From Gari tellinella (taxonomy: Eukaryota; Mollusca; Bivalvia; Cardiida; Psammobiidae), in the NCBI GenBank assembly GCA_922989275.2, contig OV277858.1, positions 97,822,794-97,886,793 on the forward strand: a DNA stretch of 64,000 bases. The letters run 5' to 3'. How positions within the stretch are numbered: position 1 is the first letter of the stretch; each line of letters starts with the position of its first letter. This document shows, piece after piece, positions 1 to 10,649 of this stretch. The translations under genes and the position numbers were made by a program. Under the pieces are notes generated by a model. That model made no database searches, had not been told where the DNA came from, and saw only the letters and a program-made list of their open reading frames with translations.

Positions 1-1712
1 TAGAATGACCCCCGGTCTTTTTTCGATGTCGTAGAATGACCCCCGGTCATTATTCGATGTCGTAGAATGACCCCCCCCCCTGATATTATTCTATTTCATA
101 GAATGCCACGCCCTGCCCTGGTATGGTAATTACCGTATTTGATATCAAACAAAGGCCCCTTCTCATTATTCAATGTCGCGAGCAGCTCCCTGAGGATTAA
201 TTTATGTCAGATTGCTAATTACTTTTAAAAATCATTTGATGCTTCTATGTTGTATAATATACTGTCAATAATCTAATCAATATTTTCATAGACACATGCT
301 GCAATGTTTCTGTTGCGACACATTGTAAGAAGACGAATGTCATTGGAATCGATGTAAATACATGTATTACATATTATATACTGTAAAAGGGGGATAAATA
401 TTTCACATGTTCACGTTTATTGATATCGAGTACCACTGATATACTTTAAACTACGTTCAATAAGTGGTCATATATCTTCAAGAATAGAAACAGGCTATGG
501 AGTAAAGGGTTAAGTATTCATGTTTGACTTAATGCATCTAACAGACAATGCATTTGACACTGTAATGATGTTATATGCAGCAGTGACATTTATACATTTT
601 GTCTTGGTACAGTTGAACCACTCTATATCAGTAATTCAATTAAGAAGTGTACAGGCAAAACGGCTTTGACTTTTCAAACTGTATACTTGCATACATGTAT
701 TCTTAAGTTTTGCATCTTTGATTATGTAGTTGACAAAGAACTTGTAAATGATTAGCTATCAGTTATATATGATGTGCTTGTTAGTCTTTTTTTAGTAATG
801 TTTTGGAATGTTACCAAAATGTAATGTACGATTTAATGCATTACTTTGCCAATGTAGTTGTAAACGGTGCGTAATTGTAATGTAATTGTAATATAATGCA
901 CTCTTTAGCAATGTGATTGTAAACTTGTAAAGTACTTTATAACTTTCTCAAGTAATTCACACCATGCCTGCCCCCGCCCCACCGACCTGCATACTGCATG
1001 GCTGAATTACACCCTTAACTTATTTATAAATAAGCTGTTCACGAATAAAACCTCAGACCCGCTACCAGCTTGTTTCAAAGAGATCGGATAATCCCTACTA
1101 TCAGCATCCAACATATAAGCACCAGGTTAACGGTATTCCTCGGGAACAGCATTTAGTATACTGTACGTTCCCATGGCATACTTATCATAAGTCTGAATTT
1201 TAACTTGTTTATCATCTAAATTTTATGTATCTTTTAACTCATTCACACCTGAAAATGTAAGTGAACAATTCAAGTTTTCCTAGTTATGTCAAGTCAATTT
1301 TCGACTAGCTAGAGTTGTTTTATACAATACATTTAAAAACTGACACATATCAGAGGGCTCCTGTGGGTAAAGTCTGACCTGGGTCTACACTGTTTACAAA
1401 GGACAATTGTACTATTAACATGAACACTGTTTGTAAATAACTAATATACTCGTCGCTAGGGTCCAATTGGTTAAACTGTGTCGCTTAATTGCTGGAGAGG
1501 GTAGGGGGTCATTATTCGATGGGGGTCGATATATTTCAGGAGGGGTCAAACTACTTCATGAGGGGAGTCATAATACTATGACCGGGGGTCAAATTTCGAC
1601 GTCGAATGGGGGGGGGGGGGTCATAGTACGATATCGAAAAATGACCGGGGGTCATTCTACGTCGTCGAATTATGACCGGGGGGTCATTTTTCGATGGGGG
1701 TCAAAATACTTT
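1..1712. mobile_element. Inverted-repeat element with repeated ~31-bp end units (left end cut by window)
   Basis: Positions 1-125 hold about three direct copies of a ~31-bp unit (TAGAATGACCCCCGGTC followed by ATTCGATGTCG). Positions 1495-1712 hold the same unit in reverse complement (TGACCGGGGGTCATT with variants), several times. The ~1.3 kb between has no coding signal. Inverted arrays bracketing unrelated sequence suggest a non-autonomous DNA element with repeated subterminal sites. The left boundary is outside the window, so target duplication cannot be tested. The seen part is the two opposed arrays; treating them as ends of one element is inference. Confidence 0.5.
1345..1475. repeat. 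RG-family MITE copy
   Basis: Contains CAGAGGGCTCCTG ... CTGGGTCTACACTGTTT and ends ACTCGTCGCTAGGGT...GGTTAAAC. It matches copies at 7745-7885, 9480-9600 (opposite orientation), 27488-27600 and 51350-51470. The ends resemble TTAA-CCCTA, so a piggyBac-like TTAA family is likely. Part of this copy is degraded. Confidence 0.55.
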
Positions 1713-2294
1713 ATTACACTGGCGTCTACGAGCATGCCCGTTTTTCTTTTGAATAGCATTCGTCAGAAACGTGACGTCATTTACGCTCAACGTCTCCTGT
1801 TTTGACACGATTTTGTTACCGTTTACTGAGTGCTGTACACGATAAATTCCGAAATTATTCGTTTGAACAGACGTCAGTAAAAACTTTGCAGTATAATGAA
1901 GTCGTTGTACAGTTTCTTCCCAGGGTACATGAAGATTTATTCCCGGCTGATAAAGTCATGTAACCATCGCCTAACGGCTAGGTCAACATGATTTTTATCA
2001 GCCGGAAGAAACTCTATAAATAATAATGTGCATGTTTACATTAAAAAAGTCAAACTTTTAAGTTCCGAGACGATGAAAAATGAGTCGGCCATCATTTACA
2101 CTTCCGTGTTTTTCTATATTAACTCTTTCACTGCCGATGTCGACCACAATGTTATTTGCAAACAACTTGGAACCTGGTCAGAGACTACGTGTCGCACATG
2201 AGGCGGCCTCTGATCAGGATACAAACTGTTTGGCACTCATAATCCAATATCAATGTTTCTTCTTTCAGAAACGTATGAAATACATTTGTAAGTA
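1713..2294. other. Intergenic, no gene seen
   Basis: No coding signal or RNA gene recognised. The only structure is a small inverted repeat, GGCTGATAAAGTCATGT at about 1947 facing ACATGATTTTTATCAGCC ending at about 2005. Confidence 0.4.
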
Positions 2295-2651
2295 CAGTGT
2301 TCCCTCCCTACAAAGGCTCTCCAAACAACGACTCCCTCCTTACAACAACCATTGTCACTTTCCCCCAAACAAGATAATTCAATTTAAAACGTTCACGACT
2401 GCAAAATCATATGCCTAAACTTGTCGACTGCTGGTTTTCTCAAATTTACATATTGGACATTTTGATAGAATAAATATAATGACGAGTGACAAACAACTTG
2501 AATCCAGATCAGACGCCGCGTTACGCGTCGTCTGATCTGGATTCAAGTTGTTTGCAAATGTATGCTATTTTCCCTCTCTGCAACGACTCTCTCCGAACAA
2601 CGCACACAGTTTTTGTGTCCCATTGGGTGTCGTTAAAGAGAGGGAGCACTG
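2295..2651. mobile_element. G-family MITE (TA-flanked, CAGTG...CACTG) with core-2 hairpin
   Basis: Starts TA-CAGTGTTCCCTCCCTACAA and ends GAGGGAGCACTG-TA. TA flanks and CAGT termini are typical of Tc1/mariner-type non-autonomous elements. Inside, at about 2490-2562, lies a core-2 hairpin (AACTTGAATCCAGATCAGACG and its inverted partner). The element ends 100 bp from the stop codon of the minus-strand GALNT-like gene, so it probably forms part of that gene's 3' UTR or terminator region. Confidence 0.65.
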
Positions 2652-2750
2652 TAAAAGTAGACGAAAAATATAAGCAGACCATAATAAGGAAGCGACTTGT
2701 GTGACGAGTTTTTATGTCATAATGATAGTGTAGGGTTAAAGTTGAGTTTT

Positions 2751-3396
2751 TCAACCAAGATTCTCAATTCTATCCCATTCCCACTGCTGGTTCATAGAAC
2801 CGGTGCAGCTCTTTAAGCCAACTTCTTCATACGTTAAAGCCGTTAAGCACAGTTTAGATTTGGTGTTAAATATTGTATTGTCTGGTTGATATTGCCAGTG
2901 TGATTCCGCACCATAATGATTAGCCGGTGACTTAATAACCATCAATTCAGTAGTGTTTGCGTTCACTGTAACAGTCAGAAGCAACCCAGCCGAGGCACGA
3001 ATCTGATCTGTCTCTGTCAATATCAAATTCTGATTCGCGTTTCCATGGCACTGGTAAAGAATCAAGTAAAATGAATCCGTTTTATTAGGCTTGGCAGCGA
3101 AATCTAAGCATCTCTTGTTTTCTTTATTTACTACAGTCCTCCTAGCCTTGTTTTGTTTAGGAAAAAATATATCTGAGAGCTCTCTAATTTTTTCCACATA
3201 GAAACTGTAAGGTTTGCAATTGTTTTCTCTCCGTATTCTATGTCTGTCCGTTAGATCGCCAGTGTCGTATTTTCTATTTCGAATGTAGTCCATTACGAAC
3301 CCTTTGTAAGGCTCGTCCATCCACACCTCGAGAGTGCGCCGCTTGTTTGCTGACCCGTGATCAGAACTGGTGTTCACCTTACCCCAGGGTGTGATC
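2751..3396 (-). CDS. GALNT-like A, exon 2: catalytic C-terminus and ricin-type lectin domain
   Basis: Encodes 214 residues. ANKRRTLEVWMDEPYKGFV and the following DLTDRHRIRRENNCKPYSFY match the C-terminal catalytic region of GALNTs. The lectin domain follows, with CLD-type RCLDFAA, YQCHGNANQ, KLCLTA and a final QQWEW, the QxW repeat signature of R-type lectins. It usually binds GalNAc on partly glycosylated substrates. The stop is at 2751-2753. The frame is open further 5' only through the acceptor, so the exon start rests on the splice site. Confidence 0.86.
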
Positions 3397-6265
3397 CTTA
3401 AAATAGATAGCAATGCTTATAGTTAAAGCTGCATCTTCCCTGCAAAGATCATAATACACCGTTTGGATTCTGAATAAGCATTGTCTGCTTAATATATACT
3501 TTTTCTGCTATAATTCTGATGTCAATTGTTTCTTTTCTTTTCCGAATTTGCTAAAAAACGATTTGTATTTGAGTAACACACAGTTTGGACCCTGATAAGA
3601 CGCAAATTAATGAAGCGCTTGATCTGGGCCTAAACTGTTGTCAAATGTCTGGAAAAACTTTGTGTCTAACATTCAACAGGCTAAACTAGTACATGTACAT
3701 AATGGGGGGGGGGGGGGGGGGGGGGCGGGGGCTGTTACTAACGTCACAAGAACTGGCAGCCCGACCCTTTAGCACTTATATTTGTATGTATGATATTGCC
3801 TTTAGATCATTTGAATTGTTATATGAAATTCTGTACAAATATTGAGCAATAGAATATCTTTAAACAAAAAGATTACATTAAAGTACATGTTTCAACCATT
3901 ATCACCTAGCCTGTTTCTAGTTTTGAAGACAGACCTGTGATCTCTTAATAGCAGATTGAAAGTAAAACAGAATGCTCTAAAAGCTAGGATATAGACAATT
4001 TTCCTTATAGTGCATATTCATGACTGTATAAAATGGAATTATTTTGAGGATTAAACTAAAGCCGTAACAAGGTGTAACCATGGAGTCATTGGTTAACCCT
4101 TTACCTGATATCCTATTTATAGTACTTAAGATAGATGACTACTTAAAGCAGGTTGAAAGTAAAGCAGAGTGTGCCTTAGGGCGCATTCTGCTTTACTTTC
4201 AGCCTGCTTTAAGCTATAATGTGCTATAATATAGAAAAAATCCCCAATAATACATATTCAATACTGATTAAATTGGAACTATTTTCTTCAGCGGATGAAT
4301 AAATCATATCCGCTAAAAGGCGCTTCTATTGGGTAAAGGGTTAAGCAATTTAAATGATTTAAACAGGATACAGAAAAAGCGGAAACTTTAGATATTTTTG
4401 GTTAACAAACCAATTTATACCAGGTAAATTCTTCAATACTTATACCGGTATATCAAATGGATCCAATTTTCATTTAAGGATTGCCTGGTCTGAATTTTCT
4501 TTTCCTTTTTGTTTGCAAACATTGTAAGGAGTTTCAGCAAAGAAAAGAACATTAAACCTTCGGTTGTCAACTCGACAAGATTGATAAACAATTTGGATGC
4601 AAATCAGACGCCGATTTAACTGTCTGATATTCAGTTCCGTTTCTGTAAACAATTTTTTTAAGAAATGGAACCAAAATGCAGTAGACGCCCAGGGCTCCAG
4701 ATAAAAGAAATACAGTCGAAACTCGATACTTCGAACTCGCGTTAGTTCGACATAATGATGTTTCAAAGTTAAAACGTTTCTTAGCCACGTTTTAACTTTG
4801 AAATAAGGGTATGTTCGACTTACACGAGATTCACTTATCGAAATAAGTTCGATTTTAGCGAGTTCGAAGTATCGAAATTTGAATGTTTTCTAAGAGCTAA
4901 TCCCTATGCCGAGTTACCAAACCCTGTCCCTATGATGTGAAGATAGCGCAATACACGAGAAAATAATGGAAATTAATGGTTTACAAACTTCTTTTTGGAA
5001 CAATGGGCGACACGTATGAAGGAGTCGGTAAGCTTTCAAGGTGAATTTTTACACATTTCTGTGACCAACCTGTACATATGGGCGACCTTGGAACATGGTA
5101 TCATTTCCACCATTCCGCCGCACATCCAAACCTTGATAGACAGTTCCATCTGCTCGGTACCCCACACCTTCATCCCGGGATCAAAGCCGCCAAGTTGCAT
5201 AAAGAAATCTTTCCTCATGGCGGTCATCATACCTTGTATAGTTCCATACTCCAGTGGTTCCACACTACCGTTGCGCGTTTTCCTGTAACTGTCTCTATAC
5301 CAGGCCCATTGTTGATCGAGAGTAAGCGGGTCGAAGAAAGGAAACTGACTGTCGAAGAAGGTGCTCGAAGGATCGTCGGTTCTATACATAAGGTCATCTT
5401 GAAGAATTGCGCCAACATGTGAACAGAGACAAGCTTTGGGTTCCTGTATTAGTCGGTAAATCAACGGTTCTAGCCAGCCTGGTCCAACTTCCATATGGCC
5501 ATCCATAACAACAAAGTATTCAGCGGAAGCAGCTTCGATGCCCTTCTGCCTAGCCATCATAAGACCTAAGGACTGCTTATTTTCTACCAGTTTAAATTTC
5601 TCAACAGCAGCAACGTGAATAGCGACGCGTGCTTTTAAATCGCTGTTCTTTGACCCGTCATCAACTAAAATGACCTCCTTTAATAGTTCCGGTGGAGAGG
5701 TTTCAAGGATGCTGTATGCAGTTCTCAGTAGAATACTGTGCCATTCGTCCCTGAAGATAATCACTACACTCGCAGGTGGCATGTCCTTTGGGTAAATCTT
5801 GTCTTTGCAGGCTTGTGGTCGCATGTCCGGGACCTTTCTATGAAGGCTAACAATATCACTGATATAGGTGTTGAAGCCATGAAACCTCCTGTTTTGTTTC
5901 ATCAAATCCAGCGTCTGCTTTGATAAAGATCCTTCAACAAATTTTGTCTTTGTTCCGTTTTCTCCGGGGCCATACCGGGCAACCTGTTCACCTCTGTAGA
6001 CAACAATAGTGTTGTTTAGATAAACATATCTTGTAACATTTCTGACAATTTCGATTGTGCGGTTTTCTGGTTTTGATTCATATTCGCCATTTTTAAAAAG
6101 TTGATTGAACGTGTCGCTATGTACTTTGAATAAAATCACAGCAAGTGTTGAGAAATAAACGAATACTACAAGTTTGAAAAGAAGCGATGTTCCAAGCCGG
6201 TGATCCATTGTAATTGTACAAGGAAAAGTGACAAGAGAAACAAATGCAGGTCTGCGTGGCAACAT
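2751..6265 (-). CDS. Polypeptide N-acetylgalactosaminyltransferase-like, gene A (two exons)
   Basis: CDS = complement(join(2751..3396,5070..6265)), 613 residues from the upstream ATG. The family transfers GalNAc from UDP-GalNAc to Ser/Thr in the Golgi lumen, starting mucin-type O-glycans. The layout is canonical: short cytoplasmic tail, one membrane anchor, stem, GT-A catalytic domain, Gal/GalNAc-T motif, C-terminal ricin-type lectin domain. The intron is phase 2, with donor ACAG|GTTGGT and acceptor TTTTAAG|GATC, and the join reads HMYR-ITPWG. A second in-frame ATG at 6208 (MDHRLG) may be the real start because the paralog aligns from there. A tandem paralog lies 10 kb away. The exact GALNT subfamily is not assigned. 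Confidence 0.88.
3704..3732. repeat. Poly-G tract in the intron of GALNT-like A
   Basis: An uninterrupted run of 22 G followed by C and more G. It lies on the non-coding strand of the gene, so the transcript would carry poly-C. Length is probably variable. Confidence 0.8.
4093..4344. mobile_element. A-family MITE, 252 bp (TTAA-CCC...GGG-TTAA, core 1)
   Basis: Bounded by TTAACCCTTTACC and GGTAAAGGGTTAA. TTAA target plus CCC/GGG termini point to piggyBac-like mobilisation. The centre (about 4137-4213) is the core-1 hairpin (TTAAAGCAGG, GAAAGTAAAGCAG and inverted partners). It is almost identical in sequence and exactly equal in length to the copy at 20574-20825. It lies inside the intron of GALNT-like A. 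Confidence 0.75.
4711..4881. mobile_element. C-family MITE (TACAGTCGAAACTCG termini)
   Basis: TACAGTCGAAACTCGATACT and CTTCGAACTCGC at the left face GCGAGTTCGAAG and TATCGAAATTTG at the right. The middle holds a palindrome around AACGTTTC...CACGTTTTAACTTTG. The TA-CAGT start suggests a Tc1/mariner-like element. A related fragment (ACCACGTTTTAACTTTGAAAT) recurs at about 6950-7060. Confidence 0.6.
5070..6265 (-). CDS. GALNT-like A, exon 1: membrane anchor and catalytic domain
   Basis: Encodes residues 1-398 plus two bases of codon 399. A hydrophobic anchor spans about residues 28-47, with N-glycosylation-type sites in the stem (NRT, NVT, NNT). The GT-A fold begins near SVVIIFRDEW (166-175) with LVDDGS at 200-205. 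The metal-binding DxH motif is DGH (255-257) within VMDGHMEVGPGWLEPL; many relatives have DSH or DAH. The Gal/GalNAc-T motif is WGTEQMELSIKVWMCGG (368-384), followed by PCSKVAHMYR with the conserved His at 396. Family consensus WGGEN is altered to WGTEQ, also seen (WGAEQ) in the paralog, so the change predates the duplication. All catalytic landmarks are present; an active enzyme is plausible. Confidence 0.88.
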
Positions 6266-6291
6266 ATGGTCAAGGATGAAACAGTTCTGTA

Positions 6292-6685
6292 CAGTGCTCC
6301 TTCTCTACAACAACACCCAATTGGAGACAAAGATTGCGTGTGTTGTAAGCAGGGGGTTGTTATAGGGAGGGAAACATTAGGACTTGGCTTACAGTTCCAA
6401 ACAGCTTGAATCCAGATCAGACGCCTCGTAACCGCGGCGTCTGATCTGGATTAAAGCTGTTTATATCTACCTATATGTATAATTTTATATTTTTGTATAC
6501 CAAAATGGTCGCTTATATGTAACTTGGCGAAAAACAGCAGACTACAATTTTAAGCAGACGATATTGGAGCGGTAAGAAAAGTTAGAATCTACGCATAAAG
6601 AAATGTATTGTTTGGGGAGCAGCCACAACCAATGTTGTAAGGAGCGAATCGTTGTTGGGAGGGCCGTTGTACGGAGAAAGCACTG
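6292..6685. mobile_element. G-family MITE directly upstream of GALNT-like A
   Basis: TA-CAGTGCTCCTTCTCTACAA at the left and GTACGGAGAAAGCACTG-TA at the right. A core-2 hairpin (GCTTGAATCCAGATCAGACG and partner) lies at 6408-6465. The left end is only 27 bp from the upstream ATG of the minus-strand GALNT-like gene, so the element occupies its 5' UTR or proximal promoter. Confidence 0.7.
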
Positions 6686-6714
6686 TATACAGTCGAATTC
6701 CGGTTACTCGTACT

Positions 6715-6932
6715 AAACCCCATTACTGCCATGACGTCATTTGTTTTAAACAATTGTCGTCTGCTTTTATTTCTGAAATTTAGTTTTTAGGTATTTTGAC
6801 TAAATACATATAAAATTAGTATAGCAAACAGTATGGATCCTGATCAGACACCGCGTTAAGCGGCGTCTGATCAGGATCAAAACTGTTTGCAAATAGCCAT
6901 TGTACTCGGAGTAAGGCAGTGAAGGAGTTGAT
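6715..6932. mobile_element. D-family MITE with core 2
   Basis: Left arm CCCCATTACTGCCATGACG, right arm GTAAGGCAGTGAAGGAG. The core-2 hairpin (GGATCCTGATCAGACACCGCG and partner) sits at 6833-6890. The family consensus from other copies is TTAACCCTTTCACTGCC, so this copy has diverged ends. Confidence 0.55.
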
Positions 6933-7744
6933 CCGAATACACCAATATTAACCACGTTTTAACTTTGAAATATACGTATGGTCAACTGAAGAGATCGCAA
7001 TGTATAGAAAACTAACTGTAAATATGACTTAAGCGAAATCGATTTAATGAGACTGGACTGTATCAAGTATTTACAAAACCGTTTATCATATATGGCAGCG
7101 GCTGTGCAAATAGGTTTATAACAATACAGAGCCCTCTTCCTACAATTGCCCTCCGAACAACGATTCACTTCTTACACCAACGATTGCTGCTGAGTCCTAA
7201 ACAAGACAATTATGCCTAGTTCGTTCACTGCTATATTGTTAGAATTCTCAATGAAAACCTGCTTTCTGTTGAAAATCGGGCATACCTGTTGTGGTCGATA
7301 TGTCGAAATAAAAATACAAATCATCGACGAAATCTATTAAGCAAGCATTAAACGCGTGATTTTTTAATTTATCAATTTTTTAGGGGGAGGGGCTATTTAC
7401 GATGATTGGAAAAGAGAAAGAAAAAATACGATGCAGTACATTGTTTGACTCTAAGGCCATTTTTAAAAGGTGTGTCAGATTAGGATTTAGTTTTTCTTAT
7501 TTTGTCCTATTCAAAGAACACGATTCAGTAAAATCGATTTCAAATGAAATCAAACATGGTACTTTTGTTTTGCATTATTTACTCAATGTCTATGGTATTT
7601 TCTCATAAGGACACTAAATTAAGTTCTATTTGAAAGGTTAAATAGACAGTTCCAATTTCAATCTAAGTCAAGTCCATGCACTTTATAGGGTTGTTCTTGC
7701 AATATATTATTAAAAAAATAAATACATAATAACAAACAATGAAA
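6933..7744. other. Intergenic, no gene seen
   Basis: A C-family fragment lies at about 6950-7060 and a G-family fragment (TACAATTGCCCTCCGAACAA) at about 7140-7200. The rest is AT-rich with no coding signal. Confidence 0.4.
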
Positions 7745-7885
7745 ACTCTGATCAGAGGGCTCCTGAAGGATCCCTTTGATCTAGGTCTCCACTGTTTACA
7801 TAGGACATGTGTACTATCTTCAGGTACACCGTTTGTTAATTACGACTTTACTCGTCGTTAGGGTACACTGTGTTAACCCTTAGCC
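7745..7885. repeat. RG-family MITE copy
   Basis: CTGATCAGAGGGCTCCTG ... CTAGGTCTCCACTGTTTAC, ending ACTCGTCGTTAGGGT then GTGTTAACCC. Same family as 1345-1475. Confidence 0.55.
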
Positions 7886-8086
7886 TGCCACTCACGACTA
7901 TAGCTCCATATGCAAACAGCTTGAATCCGGGTGAGACGCCGAGTAACTCGGCGTCTCATCCGGATCCAAGCTGTTTGACACTCGAACAACATTTTCAGCA
8001 ATTTTGAGCAACTTTGAAGCACTTTGAAACTTGAAGCAGACGAGAAATATAGCAGACGACAATTTATTTGGCGGGCTAAGGGTTAA
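7875..8086. mobile_element. D-family MITE (TTAACCCTTAGCC...GGCTAAGGGTTAA)
   Basis: Clear inverted ends TTAACCCTTAGCCTGCC and GGCGGGCTAAGGGTTAA around a core-2 hairpin whose centre reads ACGCCGAGTAACTCGGCGT. TTAA-flanked CCC/GGG ends again suggest piggyBac-type mobilisation. Confidence 0.7.
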
Positions 8087-8262
8087 TATTCTAAACATAA
8101 GCAAGATTAATCGAAAACTAAACTAAATGTGCATTCTGAAAGAGTCAAAACTAAACGTCAGAAGTTTTGATCTTGATTAACTTTCACCGCCAAATTTAGC
8201 GTGTTTACCCCATTCACCGTCATATTATCGTCTGCTTCAATAGTGTCGTCTGCAACATCATT

Positions 8263-8452
8263 TAACCCCTTCACTGCCGTGACGTCATCAATTTTAAACA
8301 ATTGTCGTCTGCTTTTATTTCTTAAATTTTAATTTTTGCTATTTTGACTGTAGAAATATTGAAATGAGTGTCAAACAGTTTGAATCCTACAGTTTGATTC
8401 AAACTGTTTGCAAATAACCGTTGCACTCGGGGTAAGGCAGTGAAGGGGTTAA
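8263..8452. mobile_element. D-family MITE nested in another D element
   Basis: TTAACCCCTTCACTGCC to GGCAGTGAAGGGGTTAA, a near-perfect 17-bp inverted end pair. The core is reduced to CAGTTTGAATCC/AAACTGTTTGC. Confidence 0.7.
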
Positions 8453-8559
8453 AAGTCAGCCTTGTTCAGGCAGTATGTGAAGAAATATCGACACCAGTGT
8501 CAACAAGTTTGAGTCTGTTAAGCAGCGTGTGATCTAGGGTCCATTTGATAAAACCTCGT

Positions 8560-8765
8560 ACGACAAAAACGGGTCAAAACTTTGAAATACATTTAATTTC
8601 TGATATTCTCTCTCTAATCCTGTCTTTTGATATCATTTTGGAATCGTCTTCCCAAAGAGATGTCGTAAGACAGGATTAGATGAAGAAATGAAATAATAAA
8701 TCTGATTGAGACTTTTATAATCTGACTTACGACAACTTTTTTCGTACGAAAAAATCCAAACTGTT
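8560..8765. mobile_element. M-family MITE (CTCGTACGAC ends, TCTAATCCTGTCTT hairpin)
   Basis: The left arm AAACCTCGTACGACAAA and right arm GACAACTTTTTTCGTACGA are inverted. An inner palindrome is TCTAATCCTGTCTT facing AAGACAGGATTAGA. It is a diverged copy of 9247-9480. Confidence 0.55.
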
Positions 8766-9246
8766 TGCTTCTCAAACTAAACTTTTCATTACTTTAGAAG
8801 ACATAAAAAATGATTTTATGTATTTTTTGTCCGCAGACGATGTATTTGCAGCAGACGACACTACGGCATGATAAGGGTTAAGAGTCAATCGTTATTGTTC
8901 AGCTGTTTAAAGTCAGTATGTACATGGATTATCTGTTGCCACCGAGATGCTCCTCTAAAAACTTTTACTTGTGCGACAGCTGCAGCTTGTAACAAAGACA
9001 GAGACGGAGACACTCACTCGGTCAAAACAGTTTGGATTCAGATCCAAACTTTTCGGCCGTCTTATCGATATTTCTCCAGCCATACTTCCGTAACTCCAGC
9101 TTTGAATCATCATACGCTTCAAACAATATTTATTTAGACAAAAAACTTGTAGTTTTAACTGGGTCCAAACTGTACAAGTCAGTCAGACCTTAATGAACAA
9201 GTTAATCAATTACTTTCGGCTTCACGTACGTCATTATAAACTTGGT

Positions 9247-9480
9247 GCCCGTTTCATTTATTAAAACTTCGTACGACAAAACGGTCGTAAATAAAAACTT
9301 TAAAATACATTTAATTTCTTATTTCTCTATCTAATCCTGTCTTGTGACATCTATTTGGAGTCGCCTTTTTTAGACGATTCCAAAAATATGTCACACGACA
9401 GGATTAAATAGAGAAATAAATAATCTGACTTGCGACAACATTTGTCGTACATGTACGAAGTTTTATGAAACGGGCCCCAG
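9247..9480. mobile_element. M-family MITE (GCCCGTTTCAT...ATGAAACGGGC)
   Basis: Inverted ends TGCCCGTTTCATTTATTAAA and TTTTATGAAACGGGCCCCA, then ACTTCGTACGACAAA facing TGTCGTACATGTACGAAGT. The inner palindrome CTAATCCTGTCTTGTGACAT faces ATGTCACACGACAGGATTA. Confidence 0.7.
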
Positions 9481-9600
9481 TTTTTCTCATTGAACCCTAG
9501 TGCCATGTTTTTACTTTATTTACAAACAGTGTGCATGTAAAGTGTACACATGTTCTATGACTATGCAAACAGTGTAGACCCTGATCGTGAATCCTTCTAA
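9480..9600. repeat. RG-family MITE copy (reverse orientation)
   Basis: AACCCTAGTGCC, then ACAAACAGTGTGCAT and CAAACAGTGTAGACCCTGATC. Opposite orientation to 7745-7885. 9600-10004 has no recognisable feature. Confidence 0.45.
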
Positions 9601-10007
9601 CCATAGTGTGCACTTTTTGTCAAAATACTAATAGATTTTCAGAAAACGATCCTAGATAGGCTTATATTGGACAGACTTCATAGGAAATTTGGATTATTCA
9701 TTAAAGTTGTCAAGGTTGATGAGGTAATCCACCCTGGTTCATCTAGGGTATGGATATTTTTTTATATTTAAATCATCATGTTTGTCTTCTGTTAATTAAG
9801 TGAATATTGAGTAGTAGACATTGTTATTTTTTGTAGCCGAAATACACTTTCTAAGCTATTAATTTATCTTTTAGCCGCTTTCAAATAAGTTCATTATGTG
9901 CATCAAAGCATGGAATAAAATTAATATTGACATTTTCTTCATATCCAAAGGTAGTTGCTTATCTAACTAAAAATGTTTATCTAAATCACAAATCTATGAC
10001 AATACAG

Positions 10008-10266
10008 CAGGGCTGCCATAAGTTGATAATAAAAATCCTAAGATTTCAAATTTTAAATTTTTCAGATGCAATTTTACTAACCGTACATTTACCCCATAGT
10101 CTGTTTCTTGTTTTGAAGACACATGACTGCTTAAAACAGGTTGAAAGTAAAGCAGAATGCGCCCTAAGGCGCATTCTGCTTTACTTTCAGCCTGTTTTAA
10201 GCTACCATCTGCTAGTAGGATAAAAATCCGAAGACTTAGGACAATTCCGGAGAAATGGCAGCCCTG
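10008..10266. mobile_element. B-family MITE (CAGGGCTGCC...GGCAGCCCTG) with core 1
   Basis: CAGGGCTGCCATAAGTTGA at the left and GAGAAATGGCAGCCCTG at the right. The flanks are ATACAG (10002-10007) and ATACAG (10267-10272), a 6-bp direct repeat consistent with a target-site duplication. The centre (10130-10201) is the core-1 hairpin otherwise found in A elements. CAGGG termini are hAT-like, but hAT usually makes 8-bp duplications, so the class is left open. Confidence 0.7.
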
Positions 10267-10358
10267 ATACAGAATGATCTGGCGCTGATAATGGTGCAAG
10301 TGCGTTCGTGTGTCCCTTAGCATCTGTAACAAATTCTGTTTGTCTGATTACTTTAACC

Positions 10359-10603
10359 AATTACCCGAATATTACACCTTTTTACGACTTTAATTTATTC
10401 TTTCGCTGAAGTAAATAGTTCCACTTTACACAGTCATAAATATGTATCAAAGGAAATATTTTGCTATATTCTAGCAGATAGTGGTTTAAAGCAGGCTAAG
10501 GGAAAACAGAGTACCTTAAAGTGCATTCTGCTTTACTTTCAACCTACTTTAAGTGGTAATCTGTTTTCAAAACCAGAAACATGCTATAGGGTAATGGGTT
10601 TAA
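10359..10603. mobile_element. A-family MITE
   Basis: AATTACCCGAATA at the left and GCTATAGGGTAATGGGT at the right. A diverged core-1 hairpin lies at about 10492-10552, with the usual arms (CAGTCATAAATATG, TATTCTAGCAGAT). Confidence 0.6.
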
Positions 10604-10649
10604 AACATCAAACAAATGCAGAAAGCTATGTCTAACTAAACTCTAATTA

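Larger units (their letters stand above)
8178..8880. mobile_element. D-family MITE interrupted by two other MITEs
   Basis: The left end TTAACTTTCACCGCC pairs with GATAAGGGTTAA at 8869-8880, a D-like shell with CGTCTGCTTCAA and GCAGACGACA arms. Inside are an intact D element (8263-8452) and an M element (8560-8765). Confidence 0.5.

Noticed and set aside
5738..6409. Plus-strand open frames over GALNT-like A exon 1
   Set aside because: They are antisense to a strongly conserved coding exon and have no protein features.
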